Below, one piece after another: positions 1-8,819 of a stretch of 64,000 nt of DNA. Where the stretch lies: assembly GCA_017645655.1 (NCBI GenBank), contig JAGCNZ010000002.1:1-64000 (forward strand), in the 5' to 3' direction. This stretch comes from Bacteroidaceae bacterium (lineage in GTDB: Bacteria; Bacteroidota; Bacteroidia; Bacteroidales; Bacteroidaceae). The notes under the pieces are model-generated. The model did not search any database and was not told the origin of the DNA. It saw only the letters and a program-made list of their open reading frames with translations. The position numbers and the translations under genes are program-made. Numbering within the stretch: position 1 is the first letter of the stretch; every line of letters starts with the position of its first letter.

Positions 1-320
1 CCACGCTCGGCAAACTTCTTGTCGATTTTTCCTATCTTGTCGATGAAGGAAGTTACATTGTGACCCGTGCCAACGTCGGTCTTGATGTTGAACCCCGGCA
101 TGTAGTTGTAGCCGGCACGCACGCGGACATAATCGCCCACGGGCACTGCTACGTCTATGCCCAGACCCATAGTGCCGACACTTGCACCGACATCCAGATG
201 GTTCAGGATGTTCTTCTCGTTCAGACGGGCAAAGAATGACTTTCTGCCCTCCGACTCGTCCTGAGCCACAGCACCTGCCGTCAGTGACAGAGCTACAAGT
301 AATGCACCAAGCTTCTTCAT
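1..320 (-). CDS. Outer-membrane beta-barrel protein, N-terminal part (cut by window edge)
   Basis: The reverse strand from the ATG at 318-320 reads open to the window edge. It starts with a signal peptide (MKKLGALLVALSLTAGAVAQ) and continues with alternating strands rich in Gly and aromatic residues (VGASVGTMGLGIDVAVPVG, VRVRAGYNYMPGF), typical of small Bacteroidetes outer-membrane beta-barrel proteins. It lies 54 bp downstream of the secreted protein at 375-1556 on the same strand, so it is probably the last visible gene of the envelope operon. The C-terminus and exact family cannot be seen. Confidence 0.75.
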   Translation of the reverse strand, partial: MKKLGALLVALSLTAGAVAQDESEGRKSFFARLNEKNILNHLDVGASVGTMGLGIDVAVPVGDYVRVRAGYNYMPGFNIKTDVGTGHNVTSFIDKIGKIDKKFAER

Positions 321-374
321 CTTATATAATATATAATGTATAGTGTCTTCTTCCAGGGGAGAACGTGACGAGCG

Positions 375-1556
375 TTACTTCGTCACGACCTTCACGCCGC
401 CCACAACATAGACGCCAGCAGGCAGACCCTTAACGTCGTTTGTAGTGCGGACTTGTGTGCCGTTCAGGGTATACACGCCTTCTATGGCATCTTCCTTGTT
501 CTCAGCAAGAATCTCGTCGATGCCTGCTCCCTCGAAACGAACGGTAAGCAAGTCTGGCGTGCTGGAGGTCGCCTGCAGGTAGCAAGTGTTGGCAGGCACA
601 CAAAGTGCCTGTACCTTCTTGTGTGTGGCAGGGTCCGTCACCTTTATTTGGCTGAGGCGTTCGTCTGCGTTGCTGCTCATGATGAGCTTGTTGTCAGCCA
701 CGTGAAGGAGTCGCATCGTGGTAGCATCGAATTTCTTGTATGCATCCACAGACTCCACAGGACGTTTGCCATTGCAGAAATAGACGCCGGCAAGCTTGTT
801 GTCCTGAATAGAGGCTGGCGATGCGGTGAGAAGCTCTAAGCGATTGTCTGCAGGGTTCTCGGAAGCACATTCAATGATGACAGGAGTGCTGGCAGGAATA
901 TCACCGCTAATCTCCTTGAACTTAACCACGTTGCCCGAAATCTTGCTTGCATAATAGACATGCATGCCCGGCGATACCGTCCTGAAGGGGAAGGCTGCAT
1001 AGAACGGGTGGTAGTACTTTCCGCTCAGCGAGACAGTCGGTTTGATGCCGAAATAATTCGTCGCATGGTTCGTCTTAATCTGGTCGACAACCCAACGCAT
1101 GTACTTTCCTGTGCCGTTCGTGCCTATCACACCCTGCTCGTAGTTGCCTATCTCGTTGTCGGAAAGATTCTTTTGAACACTGCCCTTCTTGGCATAAACT
1201 TCATAGACACCATTCCCCTTATCAACGACGTGAACATAGTAGCCAGTCAACTGGTGAACACCCGTGCCCTGAGCCTCAAGGTCGAACAGGTTGGTACCTC
1301 CCTTTTTCATGTACAGGACGGTGGCAGGCTCGCTGACGGCCTTACTCAAATCCCTCCATAGTTGGATGGCTTGAAAGTCCTCTGCATCGTGAAGCTCATC
1401 GGTGTAGTCCTTGTTGTCCGTCACATAGATGTAGCGCTCCGTACCAAGGTTGCGAATACGATAGTAGCCGTTGCCAACAAAACCCGTAGCGTTCTGTGCA
1501 ATAGCGCTCGCCATACTGAGCGAGGCCATATATAATAATGTATAGAGTCTTCTCAT
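375..1556 (-). CDS. Secreted protein with GYYRIRN module and C-terminal tail
   Basis: A 393-residue exported protein with a signal peptide (about residues 1-20, ending SAIAQ). Residues 25-130 start with GYYRIRNLGTERYIYV, resembling the beta-trefoil-like GYYxIxN modules of Bacteroidales surface proteins. A middle module (FPFRTVSPGMHVYYA, then IPASTPVIIEC) resembles the C-terminal half of the large protein at 24371-27709. The last 45 residues (EGVYTLNGTQV, LPAGVYVVGGVKVV) form the tail seen on many Prevotella secreted proteins, similar to type IX secretion tails. No catalytic motif is recognised. It lies between the OmpA-type gene and the beta-barrel gene; function unknown. Confidence 0.7.
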   Translation of the reverse strand: MRRLYTLLYMASLSMASAIAQNATGFVGNGYYRIRNLGTERYIYVTDNKDYTDELHDAEDFQAIQLWRDLSKAVSEPATVLYMKKGGTNLFDLEAQGTGVHQLTGYYVHVVDKGNGVYEVYAKKGSVQKNLSDNEIGNYEQGVIGTNGTGKYMRWVVDQIKTNHATNYFGIKPTVSLSGKYYHPFYAAFPFRTVSPGMHVYYASKISGNVVKFKEISGDIPASTPVIIECASENPADNRLELLTASPASIQDNKLAGVYFCNGKRPVESVDAYKKFDATTMRLLHVADNKLIMSSNADERLSQIKVTDPATHKKVQALCVPANTCYLQATSSTPDLLTVRFEGAGIDEILAENKEDAIEGVYTLNGTQVRTTNDVKGLPAGVYVVGGVKVVTK

Positions 1557-1606
1557 GGATGAAATTCATCCCCCCGCCACTACGCTTGCAGCAGAATGAC
1601 GGGGGG
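1557..1606 (-). repeat. Intercistronic palindrome and G/C hairpin
   Basis: Between the OmpA-type gene and the next gene of the unit lie a 15-bp palindrome (GGATGAAATTCATCC, 1557-1571) and a 7-bp GC stem (CCCCCCG at 570-576 of the second kilobase, CGGGGGG at 1600-1606). No T-run follows on the minus strand, so it looks more like a processing or stability hairpin than a terminator; that role is inferred. Confidence 0.5.
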
Positions 1607-1635
1607 AGATTAAATTAATTGAAGTAAGTCAATGA

Positions 1636-2775
1636 TTACTCGCAAATGCAGATGGTGACGCGGTTGAGGTCGTTCTGCTCGTAAGGCTGAACGGTGTCAC
1701 CCTTGCTGTCAGAGATGATGCGGCTGCGGCTGATGCCGAACTGGTTAACCAACATGTTGGTGATAACGTCTGCACGTCTCTGAGCATAGCCTACATTGAG
1801 CTTAGCATTGCCAGTACCCTTGTCTGCGTAACCGGTAACAGATACCTTAGAATCGGGATACTTGTTCATGTAAGCCACAACGTCCTCTACCTTGGCCATC
1901 TCGGTTCTGCTGACCTGTGAACCACGGAGCGTGAAGAAGATGTCACGGCGCAGAGTCTCACGCTTGGGTGCTTCAGGCTCCTTAACGACAACCTTCTCGA
2001 CGGGCTTCTCAACAATCTTCTCGACAATCTTCTCAACTACGATAGGTTCAGCTGCGGGCTTCTTAGCAAGCTTGCCAAGACGAACCTTTACGCCAGCCAG
2101 TGCATTGAAGTACCAGTCAGCATTGCCTGCTTTCTTTGAGTTGTAACGGTCAGAAGTGGCGTTGGCGTTCACCTCGAGACCGAGAGCAACGCGGCGGCTG
2201 ATGTTGAAGTCAACATAAGCACCAACTTTGCCTACGAAACGAGTCTTGGAACCATCCCAGCAATATACCATCTGGTGTGCGGGATCTGTGAACGGTTGAC
2301 CGAGAATTTGAGCTCTCAGGTCGTTTGCTTCGTCATTGTTCCAGCCAATGTTGGCACCGATACCTGCCAACAGGCCGAAGTTGCAAACACGATTGGGCTT
2401 GTAACCCAGAATCCAATTGGTAAGGTCGCAGGTAACGTCAACTGTGGGAGCAATGTAGTTCCACTTCCAGGTCTGTTCGCCGAGGCCAAGATAAGAGAGG
2501 TCGGTGCCACCCTTGCTCTGCCATGTGTCAAGAGCAAGACGCAGCCCCCACACGGGAGTGAAGTTGTAACCGCCAGCTACCTGCAAGTTGCCAGAGAGGA
2601 GGTTGCCAAACTTTACTTCGCCCAGAGTGTACTGTCCGCCAATCTGAGCTTGAACATACCAGTGAGGAGCAAAACCATCACAAGGTTTTGTCTCTGCAGC
2701 CTGCGGCTGCTGCGCGGATGCTGTGAGGCATCCGGCAAGCAGTGCAGCTGACATGAATATTGTCTTAAGTTTCAT
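1636..2775 (-). CDS. OmpA family outer-membrane protein
   Basis: A 379-residue OmpA-type protein. The signal peptide covers residues 1-21 (ending LTASA). An N-terminal 8-strand-type barrel follows (WYVQAQIGGQYTLGEVKFG, WGLRLALDTW, YVDFNISRRVALGLEVN), then a linker with repeated IVEKIVEKPVEKVV (about 245-270), and a peptidoglycan-binding OmpA domain (about 275-379) with VSVTGYADKGTGNAKLN and LNVGYAQRRADVITNML. Such proteins tie the outer membrane to the wall through diaminopimelate. It sits 46 bp downstream of the coiled-coil lipoprotein gene on the same strand, consistent with a shared transcript and an outer-membrane assembly. Confidence 0.9.
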   Translation of the reverse strand: MKLKTIFMSAALLAGCLTASAQQPQAAETKPCDGFAPHWYVQAQIGGQYTLGEVKFGNLLSGNLQVAGGYNFTPVWGLRLALDTWQSKGGTDLSYLGLGEQTWKWNYIAPTVDVTCDLTNWILGYKPNRVCNFGLLAGIGANIGWNNDEANDLRAQILGQPFTDPAHQMVYCWDGSKTRFVGKVGAYVDFNISRRVALGLEVNANATSDRYNSKKAGNADWYFNALAGVKVRLGKLAKKPAAEPIVVEKIVEKIVEKPVEKVVVKEPEAPKRETLRRDIFFTLRGSQVSRTEMAKVEDVVAYMNKYPDSKVSVTGYADKGTGNAKLNVGYAQRRADVITNMLVNQFGISRSRIISDSKGDTVQPYEQNDLNRVTICICE

Positions 2776-2821
2776 AATCGTTTATTTATTTGTTTTTAGT
2801 TCAGAAAGTGGTTATCAGTTA

Positions 2822-5800
2822 TTACTTAACTTTGATGTAGTACTTGTGGGTAGAGATGTTGCCTTCGAAGTCAAGAACAGAGTAACTAATCTCATAAGTG
2901 TAGCCGCTCTTCATCTTAGATGCGTCAACAGCAATCATACGTTCTGTGCCGTCGAGAATCTTGTTGAAGCCTTCGTTCTGGCTGTTGATGGTCTGAACGT
3001 GATCCTTATAGATTCCGTCCTTCTTAGCGCTGTAGCCACCTTCGTCGAATACGTCAGTTACTGCGACGTGCTTTCTTGCGATGGGCACGATGAGCTCCAT
3101 GTTCTTTGTGGTGGGATAGAGCTTCAGACCTTCCTTGTCAAGAATTGTAGGAGCGATTCTGCTGGTGCTCAATCTCTTGAAGCCCTTATAGTCGTTGCTT
3201 GCTACCAAGAACGGACCGAAGCGGCGGTTGATAGAGTTGAAGAAGTAAACGGTTGTGTGGTTAATCTTATCCAGATATGTTCTGATGTACTGGTTGATGA
3301 ACTTGTTAATCCAACCATTCTCACCTGCGATGATGTCGTCGTACTTGTTGATTTCAGCCAAAGTATGGTTCAGCTCTTCGAGGAATACCTTGAGCTTGTC
3401 AACAATGTTCTGTGCGTCGCCAGCAATTTCTTCGACAACAGGAATATCGACTGTGCCGTTAGAACCTACAACGGTGTCGAACGGAAGTCTTTCGGGATAG
3501 CCTGTTGTGCTGATTGCACTTCCTGCGAATGTAGCAACGTCACGAGCACCTTCCTTAGTAGAAGTGATGGTGATGACGCCACCTGCAATTGTAGCTGTAA
3601 CGTCGAGCAGCTCGATGCTAGCATAAGCGCTGATCTTGCCTTCGCCGTCCACTGCGGGAATAACGAGAGTTGTGTTCATGCCAGTTGCGATGTCGCCGCC
3701 AATAACGATGGAAGCGTTTGTAATGGCAGGATTCGTTTCGTCGTATGCAATAGCTGCAGGAATTGTTACTGCGCTTCCGTTGTTCTTCAGATTCTTGTTG
3801 AACTTAACGTCGAGGATACCTGTGCCGGGGATGGTCAGAGTGTAGTTGATGCCATTCAGGTTGAAGTGAGATACTCTTGCGCTGAAGTGAGCGATGAGGT
3901 TGTCTGTGTAGTCAGCGAGGTTCACTTCATCAATTACGAGACCGTTGATGAGGTGGTTAACCTTCCAAGAGCCGTTGCCGTCCTGGAACATTACATGAAC
4001 GTGGTCGTTCAGAGTTGCAGCAATCCTGTCGAGGAATTCGTTAACGTCTTCGTATCCGGGGATTGTGTACCAGTAGAGGTCCTTGAATGAAGCCAAGCTG
4101 AGAGGCCTGATCAGTGTAGCAGCTACGTTGTACTGAGAGTAGAGAGCCTGCTCGTTGCCGTCAATGTCCTTGAACGGGCACTTCAGACCTTGCTGGTCAA
4201 TTCTGAGGTCGTGGATGACGTTGTAGAGCTTGGTAGCAATGCCACCGAGGTCGCCGCTCCAACCTGTGGTGTTGAGGAAGTTGTCAGCAGCTTCTGCCAT
4301 CTTGGTGCGTGTCTCTTCGAGGAACTCTTCGATGTTCTCCTGACCGAAGGCGAGTTCAGCGTCCTTGTTGGGAACTGTGATGTATGCGTCAGCCTCATAG
4401 AAGCCGTTGTCTGCACGGCTGAAGCCGAACTGCAGAGTAGCGTCGCTCTTCTTGAGAGGAGTGAGTTCGAATGGAGACTGCTTGTCCTGTGTGTTGACGA
4501 GTGTCAGTTCTGTGCCTGTGAAGTCCTTTGTGGTGGGGTTAACAGTTACATAGATTGTGCCGGCGAAAGCTCTGCCGTTCTCGTCTTCGTTGTTCATGAG
4601 GATTTCACCTGCTTCCTTGTAGGGTTCGCTGTCGTCCAAGCCGAGGATTTCGAGGTCGGCTGCTGTGAGAGCCTCCTTGGCGCGAACGTAGTTGCCAGTG
4701 CGACCTGTGGGGAAGTAAACGTCCTTCTTGAGTTCGCCGCTGCAGTAAGCAACGAGAGCGTTAGACTGGATGTTAGCGGGGATGCTGAATGTGCCGAACA
4801 TGGGGTTGTATGTGCCCTGTACGAGCAGACCAGTTACTTGGCTGCGCAGGTAGTCCTGAATAGCCTTAACGTCCTCAACAAGCTTCTTAACCTGAGGCTC
4901 GATTTCTTCGAGCTTCTTTTCTGCTTTTTCCAAGCGAGGAGTCAGAACGTTAGTTACAGTGTTCTCCAAAGCCTCAACTCTGGGCTCGAGATCCTTGATC
5001 TTTGTCTCTACAGTAACGAGACGCTCGTCTAACTTAATGTCAGCTTCTTCAAGAGCCTCAACACGGGTTGTAAGCTCGTCAATAAGTTCGTTGAAGTGTG
5101 TTTCAACTGCTGCCAGTTCTTCCTTAGTAGCGAAGTCCTTAATCATGTTGGCGAGCTGCTCGATAGCTTTCTCGTGCAGTCTGAGGGTCTCCTCGTTAGT
5201 TGAGATGCGGTCAACAAGTTCTGTCTTCAGCTTCTCGATGTCAAGACGGATAGCAGCTTCGACGGCCTTGAGGTTTGCGGCGCACTCCTTCTGGCATGCG
5301 TCAATCTTGTCGCTCAGAGCCTCGACGGTGTTGCTGATTTCGGTGTACTTGTCCTGAAGATCCTTGACGTCACTCTTGATGTTTTCGATAGCTTCGGTGT
5401 TCTTGCCTACCTGAGTGTACAACTCCTCCAACTTCTCAACGCTCTTCTCGAGGTTTGCGATCTTCTCCTTGTTGGTTGCCATGTCAGTTTCGTAGTTGAC
5501 GAAACGAGTGGTGAGAGCGTCGATGAGTTCTTTGTTGTTGTCTGCCTTAGCAGATGCAGCGGCAGCGTCCTGGAGGGCCTGGTTTGCCTTCTCTTCAACG
5601 AGGGTAACCTTGCCGTCAAGTGCGGTGAGGTCGTTTCTGATTTCTTCAATCTTTGTCTTATTCTCTGTAGCCAGGTTCTTTGCTTCGTTGGCAATGGTCT
5701 TAGCCTCGTCAGCAGTCTTCTGGATTGTTTCGAGAAGAGTCTTGCATGCGTCAGCTACGGCCTTAGCTTCGGTAGCCTTGCCGTCAGCAGTCTGTGCCAG

Positions 5801-6457
5801 AGACTTAGCCTCGTTGGCTGTTGCCTGAGCAGCGTCGGCTGCTGCCTTAGCTTGGTTTGCGAGTGTCTCAACATCGCTGAGGCGGTTGAATGCTGCCTCT
5901 ACGATTGTCATCTTGCCTTCAAGAGCGCCGAGTCTTGACATTACGTCAGCGCAGTCGCATTCGCAAGACTTAATTTTCTCGAGTTCTTCCTTCAGCTCTG
6001 CAACCTTGTCCTGGAGGACTTTGACGGCTGCGTTGTTGTTGATAACGTAGGTCTCGTAGTCGGTCTTCAGGAGGTTGAAGTCTGCGAGGGCAGCGTAGAG
6101 CTTAGCCAGGTCTTCGAGCATCTTGTCGATTTCTGCCTTTGTGTAGGTGTCGCCACCAGCGGCAGCCTGGAGTGCTTTGACAGTCTGGTCGAGGGCGTCA
6201 ATCTGTTCCTGCAGATAGTTATCCTCGGCGTGAAGCCACTTGTAATACTCGACTGTGTCGAGTGCTTCGCATTTGCAGGTGAGCTCCGCCAGGGCGTCGA
6301 TGCGAGCCTGAAGAGCTTCCGCCAGAGTCTTGTTCTCGAGATTCTGGGTGCGCAACTCGTTGTACAGATCTTCGTTTGTGTCTTTACAGGAAACAAACGA
6401 ACCCACGCTGACTGTGGCTACCAGCAGCATGAGAATTTGAATGAGTTTCTTTTTCAT
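2822..6457 (-). CDS. Large coiled-coil lipoprotein
   Basis: A 1211-residue predicted lipoprotein: hydrophobic leader with a lipobox-like SFVSC at about residues 20-24 followed by KD. Residues about 30-570 are long heptad-type coiled coil rich in Ala, Glu, Lys and Asp (for example AKAAADAAQATANEAKSLAQ). Three Cys-containing spots lie in or near it: TCKCEA, SCECDCAD and DACQKEC. The C-terminal half (about 575-1211) is beta-rich with no motif I recognise. It is the first gene of the unit, with a -7 promoter box at 6570-6577 and OmpA next downstream. It may form a trimeric stalk or tether on the envelope; this is inference from architecture only. Confidence 0.75.
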   Translation of the reverse strand: MKKKLIQILMLLVATVSVGSFVSCKDTNEDLYNELRTQNLENKTLAEALQARIDALAELTCKCEALDTVEYYKWLHAEDNYLQEQIDALDQTVKALQAAAGGDTYTKAEIDKMLEDLAKLYAALADFNLLKTDYETYVINNNAAVKVLQDKVAELKEELEKIKSCECDCADVMSRLGALEGKMTIVEAAFNRLSDVETLANQAKAAADAAQATANEAKSLAQTADGKATEAKAVADACKTLLETIQKTADEAKTIANEAKNLATENKTKIEEIRNDLTALDGKVTLVEEKANQALQDAAAASAKADNNKELIDALTTRFVNYETDMATNKEKIANLEKSVEKLEELYTQVGKNTEAIENIKSDVKDLQDKYTEISNTVEALSDKIDACQKECAANLKAVEAAIRLDIEKLKTELVDRISTNEETLRLHEKAIEQLANMIKDFATKEELAAVETHFNELIDELTTRVEALEEADIKLDERLVTVETKIKDLEPRVEALENTVTNVLTPRLEKAEKKLEEIEPQVKKLVEDVKAIQDYLRSQVTGLLVQGTYNPMFGTFSIPANIQSNALVAYCSGELKKDVYFPTGRTGNYVRAKEALTAADLEILGLDDSEPYKEAGEILMNNEDENGRAFAGTIYVTVNPTTKDFTGTELTLVNTQDKQSPFELTPLKKSDATLQFGFSRADNGFYEADAYITVPNKDAELAFGQENIEEFLEETRTKMAEAADNFLNTTGWSGDLGGIATKLYNVIHDLRIDQQGLKCPFKDIDGNEQALYSQYNVAATLIRPLSLASFKDLYWYTIPGYEDVNEFLDRIAATLNDHVHVMFQDGNGSWKVNHLINGLVIDEVNLADYTDNLIAHFSARVSHFNLNGINYTLTIPGTGILDVKFNKNLKNNGSAVTIPAAIAYDETNPAITNASIVIGGDIATGMNTTLVIPAVDGEGKISAYASIELLDVTATIAGGVITITSTKEGARDVATFAGSAISTTGYPERLPFDTVVGSNGTVDIPVVEEIAGDAQNIVDKLKVFLEELNHTLAEINKYDDIIAGENGWINKFINQYIRTYLDKINHTTVYFFNSINRRFGPFLVASNDYKGFKRLSTSRIAPTILDKEGLKLYPTTKNMELIVPIARKHVAVTDVFDEGGYSAKKDGIYKDHVQTINSQNEGFNKILDGTERMIAVDASKMKSGYTYEISYSVLDFEGNISTHKYYIKVK

Positions 6458-6569
6458 TTGTTAAAAAGTTTATTAATTAATAAATAATGTAGTTCCTTCG
6501 TTTGTGTTTCTTAATACATATTTAATTTTAATTAAACATAGTTTGCCCTTTTGCGTATAAAAGGCTGCA

Positions 6570-6577
6570 CAAAGGTA
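6570..6577 (-). promoter_or_regulatory. -7 promoter box of the envelope operon
   Basis: TACCTTTG on the minus strand matches the Bacteroidetes TAnnTTTG -7 element. It lies 113 bp upstream of the coiled-coil lipoprotein start, giving a long A/T-rich leader. No clear TTTG -33 box is seen at the usual spacing. Confidence 0.6.
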
Positions 6578-6667
6578 CAACAACCTGCAAGAATAACGAT
6601 GTGGAAATGGGGGTGTTTAAGTAAAATTAACACATTCACATACCTATTTAGGAATTTTAACACGGCC

Positions 6668-7495
6668 TTACGGTTCATTTGGCTCGAAATGGTGTTTTTT
6701 TTGCTGTATTTTGTTTGCGGGATATGTGTTCCAGAAATACATAGTCAGGACGAGGCTCAGAGTGGCGCATAATGCGGTGATTGCGTATGCTTGAGCCTGT
6801 CCGCCGAGCAACTCTGCGTAGGAGATGTCGGCGATGTTGCTGAAGGTGCGTAGTTGGAGTGCTGCGCTGCCGTTGTTGATGATGTGCAGGATGGCAGTGA
6901 GCACGATGTTTCCGGTCTTGTAGTATATGATGCCGAAGAGGATTGCGAGCGGGAATGCGTAGAGCCCTTGGGCGAGGTTGAAATGTATGATGCTGAACGT
7001 TAGGGACGATACGATGATGGCGGTCCATGGCCTTGCGTTCCGGCGCAGCATTTCGCCTTCGATGGCTTCGCGGAAAAGGAGTTCTTCGGCGATGGGACCT
7101 ATGATGACGAGTGTGAAGAGGCCGCATGTGTTGTGAGACATCGATTGTGATATCTGCATCAGGAAGTCGGGCACGGGCACTTTTTCCGTGAGGATGGAGG
7201 TGGCGACGGCTCCCAGGATGCCTGCTGCGATGGCGATGCTGCCTGGCCACCACCGGATGGAGTCGAAGTCGGCGACGGTGTCGGTGCGGATGTAGTGCAG
7301 GATGTGGCTGCAGGCGAGTACGGCAAGGACGTCGACGGCCATCAGGATGAGCGAGAAGGCGGTGATGGGCGGCTGGTCGGTCTGCATGCCGAAAATCAGC
7401 AGCAGGACTCCGCCGGCAACTTGTGCCAGCAGGAAGACGAGCATTGTCAGGAGGGCAGGGGTGTACTTATGCAATTTCAAAATCAGTGAATTCAA
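6668..7495 (-). CDS. CPBP family intramembrane metalloprotease
   Basis: A 275-residue polytopic membrane protein of the CPBP (CAAX protease and bacteriocin-processing, Abi) family. The three family motifs are visible: EELLFREAIEG (EExxxR, about 138-148), FSIIHFNL (FxxxH, about 168-175) and HIINNGSA (HxxxN type, about 203-210). The Glu and His residues are expected to hold the catalytic metal in the membrane. Hydrophobic segments run through the whole length. The gene is monocistronic as far as visible, and phased array 1 separates it from the deaminase gene upstream. The substrate is unknown. Confidence 0.85.
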   Translation of the reverse strand: MNSLILKLHKYTPALLTMLVFLLAQVAGGVLLLIFGMQTDQPPITAFSLILMAVDVLAVLACSHILHYIRTDTVADFDSIRWWPGSIAIAAGILGAVATSILTEKVPVPDFLMQISQSMSHNTCGLFTLVIIGPIAEELLFREAIEGEMLRRNARPWTAIIVSSLTFSIIHFNLAQGLYAFPLAILFGIIYYKTGNIVLTAILHIINNGSAALQLRTFSNIADISYAELLGGQAQAYAITALCATLSLVLTMYFWNTYPANKIQQKKHHFEPNEP

Positions 7496-7646
7496 GTATG
7501 AAAATCCGGAATTATTCAGATTGAAATGGTGAGTATTGCTGTTGTGAATGCCTTGCAGGGCGTGGTTTTCGGGGTGGGGGCGGAGGGGATGACGCCGAAT
7601 TTGGCGGGGGTTGATTTCATACTTCGCGGGGGATGTCTGAAAACAT

Positions 7647-7738
7647 CACGTGTGATAATTGGAAATATCACGTGTAATATTTCAAATATCACGTGTAATA
7701 TTTCAAATATAACGTGTGATAATTTCAGACGTCACGTG
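7647..7738. repeat. Phased CACGTG array 1 (variant with duplicated centre)
   Basis: Boxes start at 7647, 7669, 7690, 7711 and 7733 (CACGTG four times, AACGTG once), steps 22-21-21-22. Two consecutive 15-nt central spacers are identical (TAATATTTCAAATAT at 7675-7689 and 7696-7710). The outer spacers are 16 nt and lack the ACCC found in other copies, so orientation is ambiguous. The array lies between the stop of the deaminase gene (23 bp away) and the start of the CPBP gene. Confidence 0.9.
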
Positions 7739-7761
7739 TGATGTTTTTCGTCGTGACTGGC

Positions 7762-8235
7762 TCAGTATTCTATTTTGTCTGCTTTCTCCTCCCAATCGCG
7801 GAAGGCCTGGAGTGCTTCGTCGCGCATGAAGTGCTCTGTCGGGATGCTCCTATCGGACATGGGGCGCTCTATTTCATCATAGATGAACTTGTCTCCGAAA
7901 TGGATGTTTTCCGCGTCTTGTTTGGTGTTGGCAAAGCAGATGCGGCTGATGCCGGCCCAGTAGATGGCGCTGAGACACATGGGGCAAGGCTCGCAGGAGG
8001 TGTAGATGGTGCATCCCTCGAGCTTGAACGAGCCTACTTTCTGGCAGGCTGAGCGTATGGCGGTGACTTCGGCATGGGCCGTCGGGTCGTTGTTGGCTGT
8101 GACGCGGTTAGTTCCAGTGGCGACGATTTCGCTGTCCCTGACGATGACAGCTCCGAAGGGTCCGCCGCCGTTTTCCACGTTCTCGACACTGAGGTCGATG
8201 GCGAGTTGCATGAAGCGCTTGTCTTGTTTTGTCAT
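7762..8235 (-). CDS. guaD: Nucleoside/guanine deaminase, CDA fold
   Basis: A 157-residue zinc deaminase of the cytidine/deoxycytidylate deaminase superfamily. The catalytic HAEVTAIR (about residues 53-60) and zinc-binding TSCEPCPMC (about 82-90) are intact. Length and the C-terminal segment (IYDEIERPMSDRSIPTEHF) fit the GuaD-like guanine deaminase group better than the tRNA adenosine deaminase TadA, although other substrates are possible. It would act in the cytoplasm in purine salvage. It is on the minus strand with array 1 just after its stop codon. Confidence 0.8.
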   Translation of the reverse strand: MTKQDKRFMQLAIDLSVENVENGGGPFGAVIVRDSEIVATGTNRVTANNDPTAHAEVTAIRSACQKVGSFKLEGCTIYTSCEPCPMCLSAIYWAGISRICFANTKQDAENIHFGDKFIYDEIERPMSDRSIPTEHFMRDEALQAFRDWEEKADKIEY

Positions 8236-8309
8236 GGGTCTTATGGATTTGGTGTTCTTTATGTGCTTAGCGGGATGAAGTGTTTAGCGGAGAGGATGTG
8301 TGGCGGCGC

Positions 8310-8723
8310 TCATTTTTTCTTGCCGGAGCGTGTCGGAGGCTCTTTCCCGTCTTCGATGGCTTGCTGGCGTATGGCTTCGTCCAGTAGCTCCTCGAAGGTC
8401 TTGATGCGGCCCAGCTGCTCGTATTCCTCCAGTATCTTGCGGTCGCGAGCGTGCTTCTTGTCGCGCTTGCGGTCCTTTATGGCGAAGGGGTGCATGATTT
8501 TGTCCGTGACTCTTGCCCCAAGCACGTCGCTCACGGAGGGGAAGCCGATGCGTGTTTCTTTCTCCCGTCCAATGGCTTGTCGGATGGCGTCGTTGACGCG
8601 CAGCGCGGAGTCGCCGCGCACCTCCACCTCGCGCAGGGTATCGATGCGAGTCGTGTCGCGCAACTGAGCGGAAAGTGTGCCGAAGGGCAGCAGTGTAAGC
8701 AGCAGGAAGATGATGTGTTTCAT
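8310..8723 (-). CDS. Small secreted/periplasmic protein of unknown function
   Basis: About 137 residues, starting at the ATG at 8721-8723, which gives a clean signal peptide (MKHIIFLLLTLLPFGTLSAQ). A longer in-frame start at 8810 is rejected because it would read through the -7 box at 8747-8754. The mature part is charged: a short LREVEVRGDSALRVNDAIRQ segment, then a Lys/Arg-rich region (IKDRKRDKKHARDRK) and a basic C-terminus ending SGKKK. No known domain is recognised. It is divergent from the GH92 gene with overlapping promoters. Confidence 0.65.
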   Translation of the reverse strand: MKHIIFLLLTLLPFGTLSAQLRDTTRIDTLREVEVRGDSALRVNDAIRQAIGREKETRIGFPSVSDVLGARVTDKIMHPFAIKDRKRDKKHARDRKILEEYEQLGRIKTFEELLDEAIRQQAIEDGKEPPTRSGKKK

Positions 8724-8746
8724 GCGTTTCGTTGTATTTTTCGCCA

Positions 8747-8777
8747 CAAAAGTAGACATTTTTTTGCTAATGACAAA
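8747..8777 (-). promoter_or_regulatory. Promoter of the small secreted protein
   Basis: On the minus strand, TTTG (8774-8777) and TACTTTTG (8747-8754) are 19 bp apart, a full Bacteroidetes -33/-7 pair. It overlaps the opposite-facing promoter of the GH92 gene. Confidence 0.7.
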
Positions 8778-8794
8778 AGAAATCACGAACTTTG
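8763..8794 (+). promoter_or_regulatory. Promoter of the first GH92 gene
   Basis: TTTG at 8763-8766 and a near-consensus -7 box (GAACTTTG, one mismatch to TAnnTTTG) at 8787-8794, with 20 bp between. This leaves a leader of only about 20 nt before the ATG at 8820. Confidence 0.55.
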
Positions 8795-8819
8795 CACAAA
8801 CCATTAACATGTTTTAATT

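Noticed and set aside
2723..4090. 455-residue open frame on the plus strand
   Set aside because: It is antisense to the coiled-coil lipoprotein gene, Val/Cys-rich and without any domain; a shadow of the real frame.
7526..7741. Small open frame with repeated NISNITC residues
   Set aside because: The repetition is only the translation of array 1.
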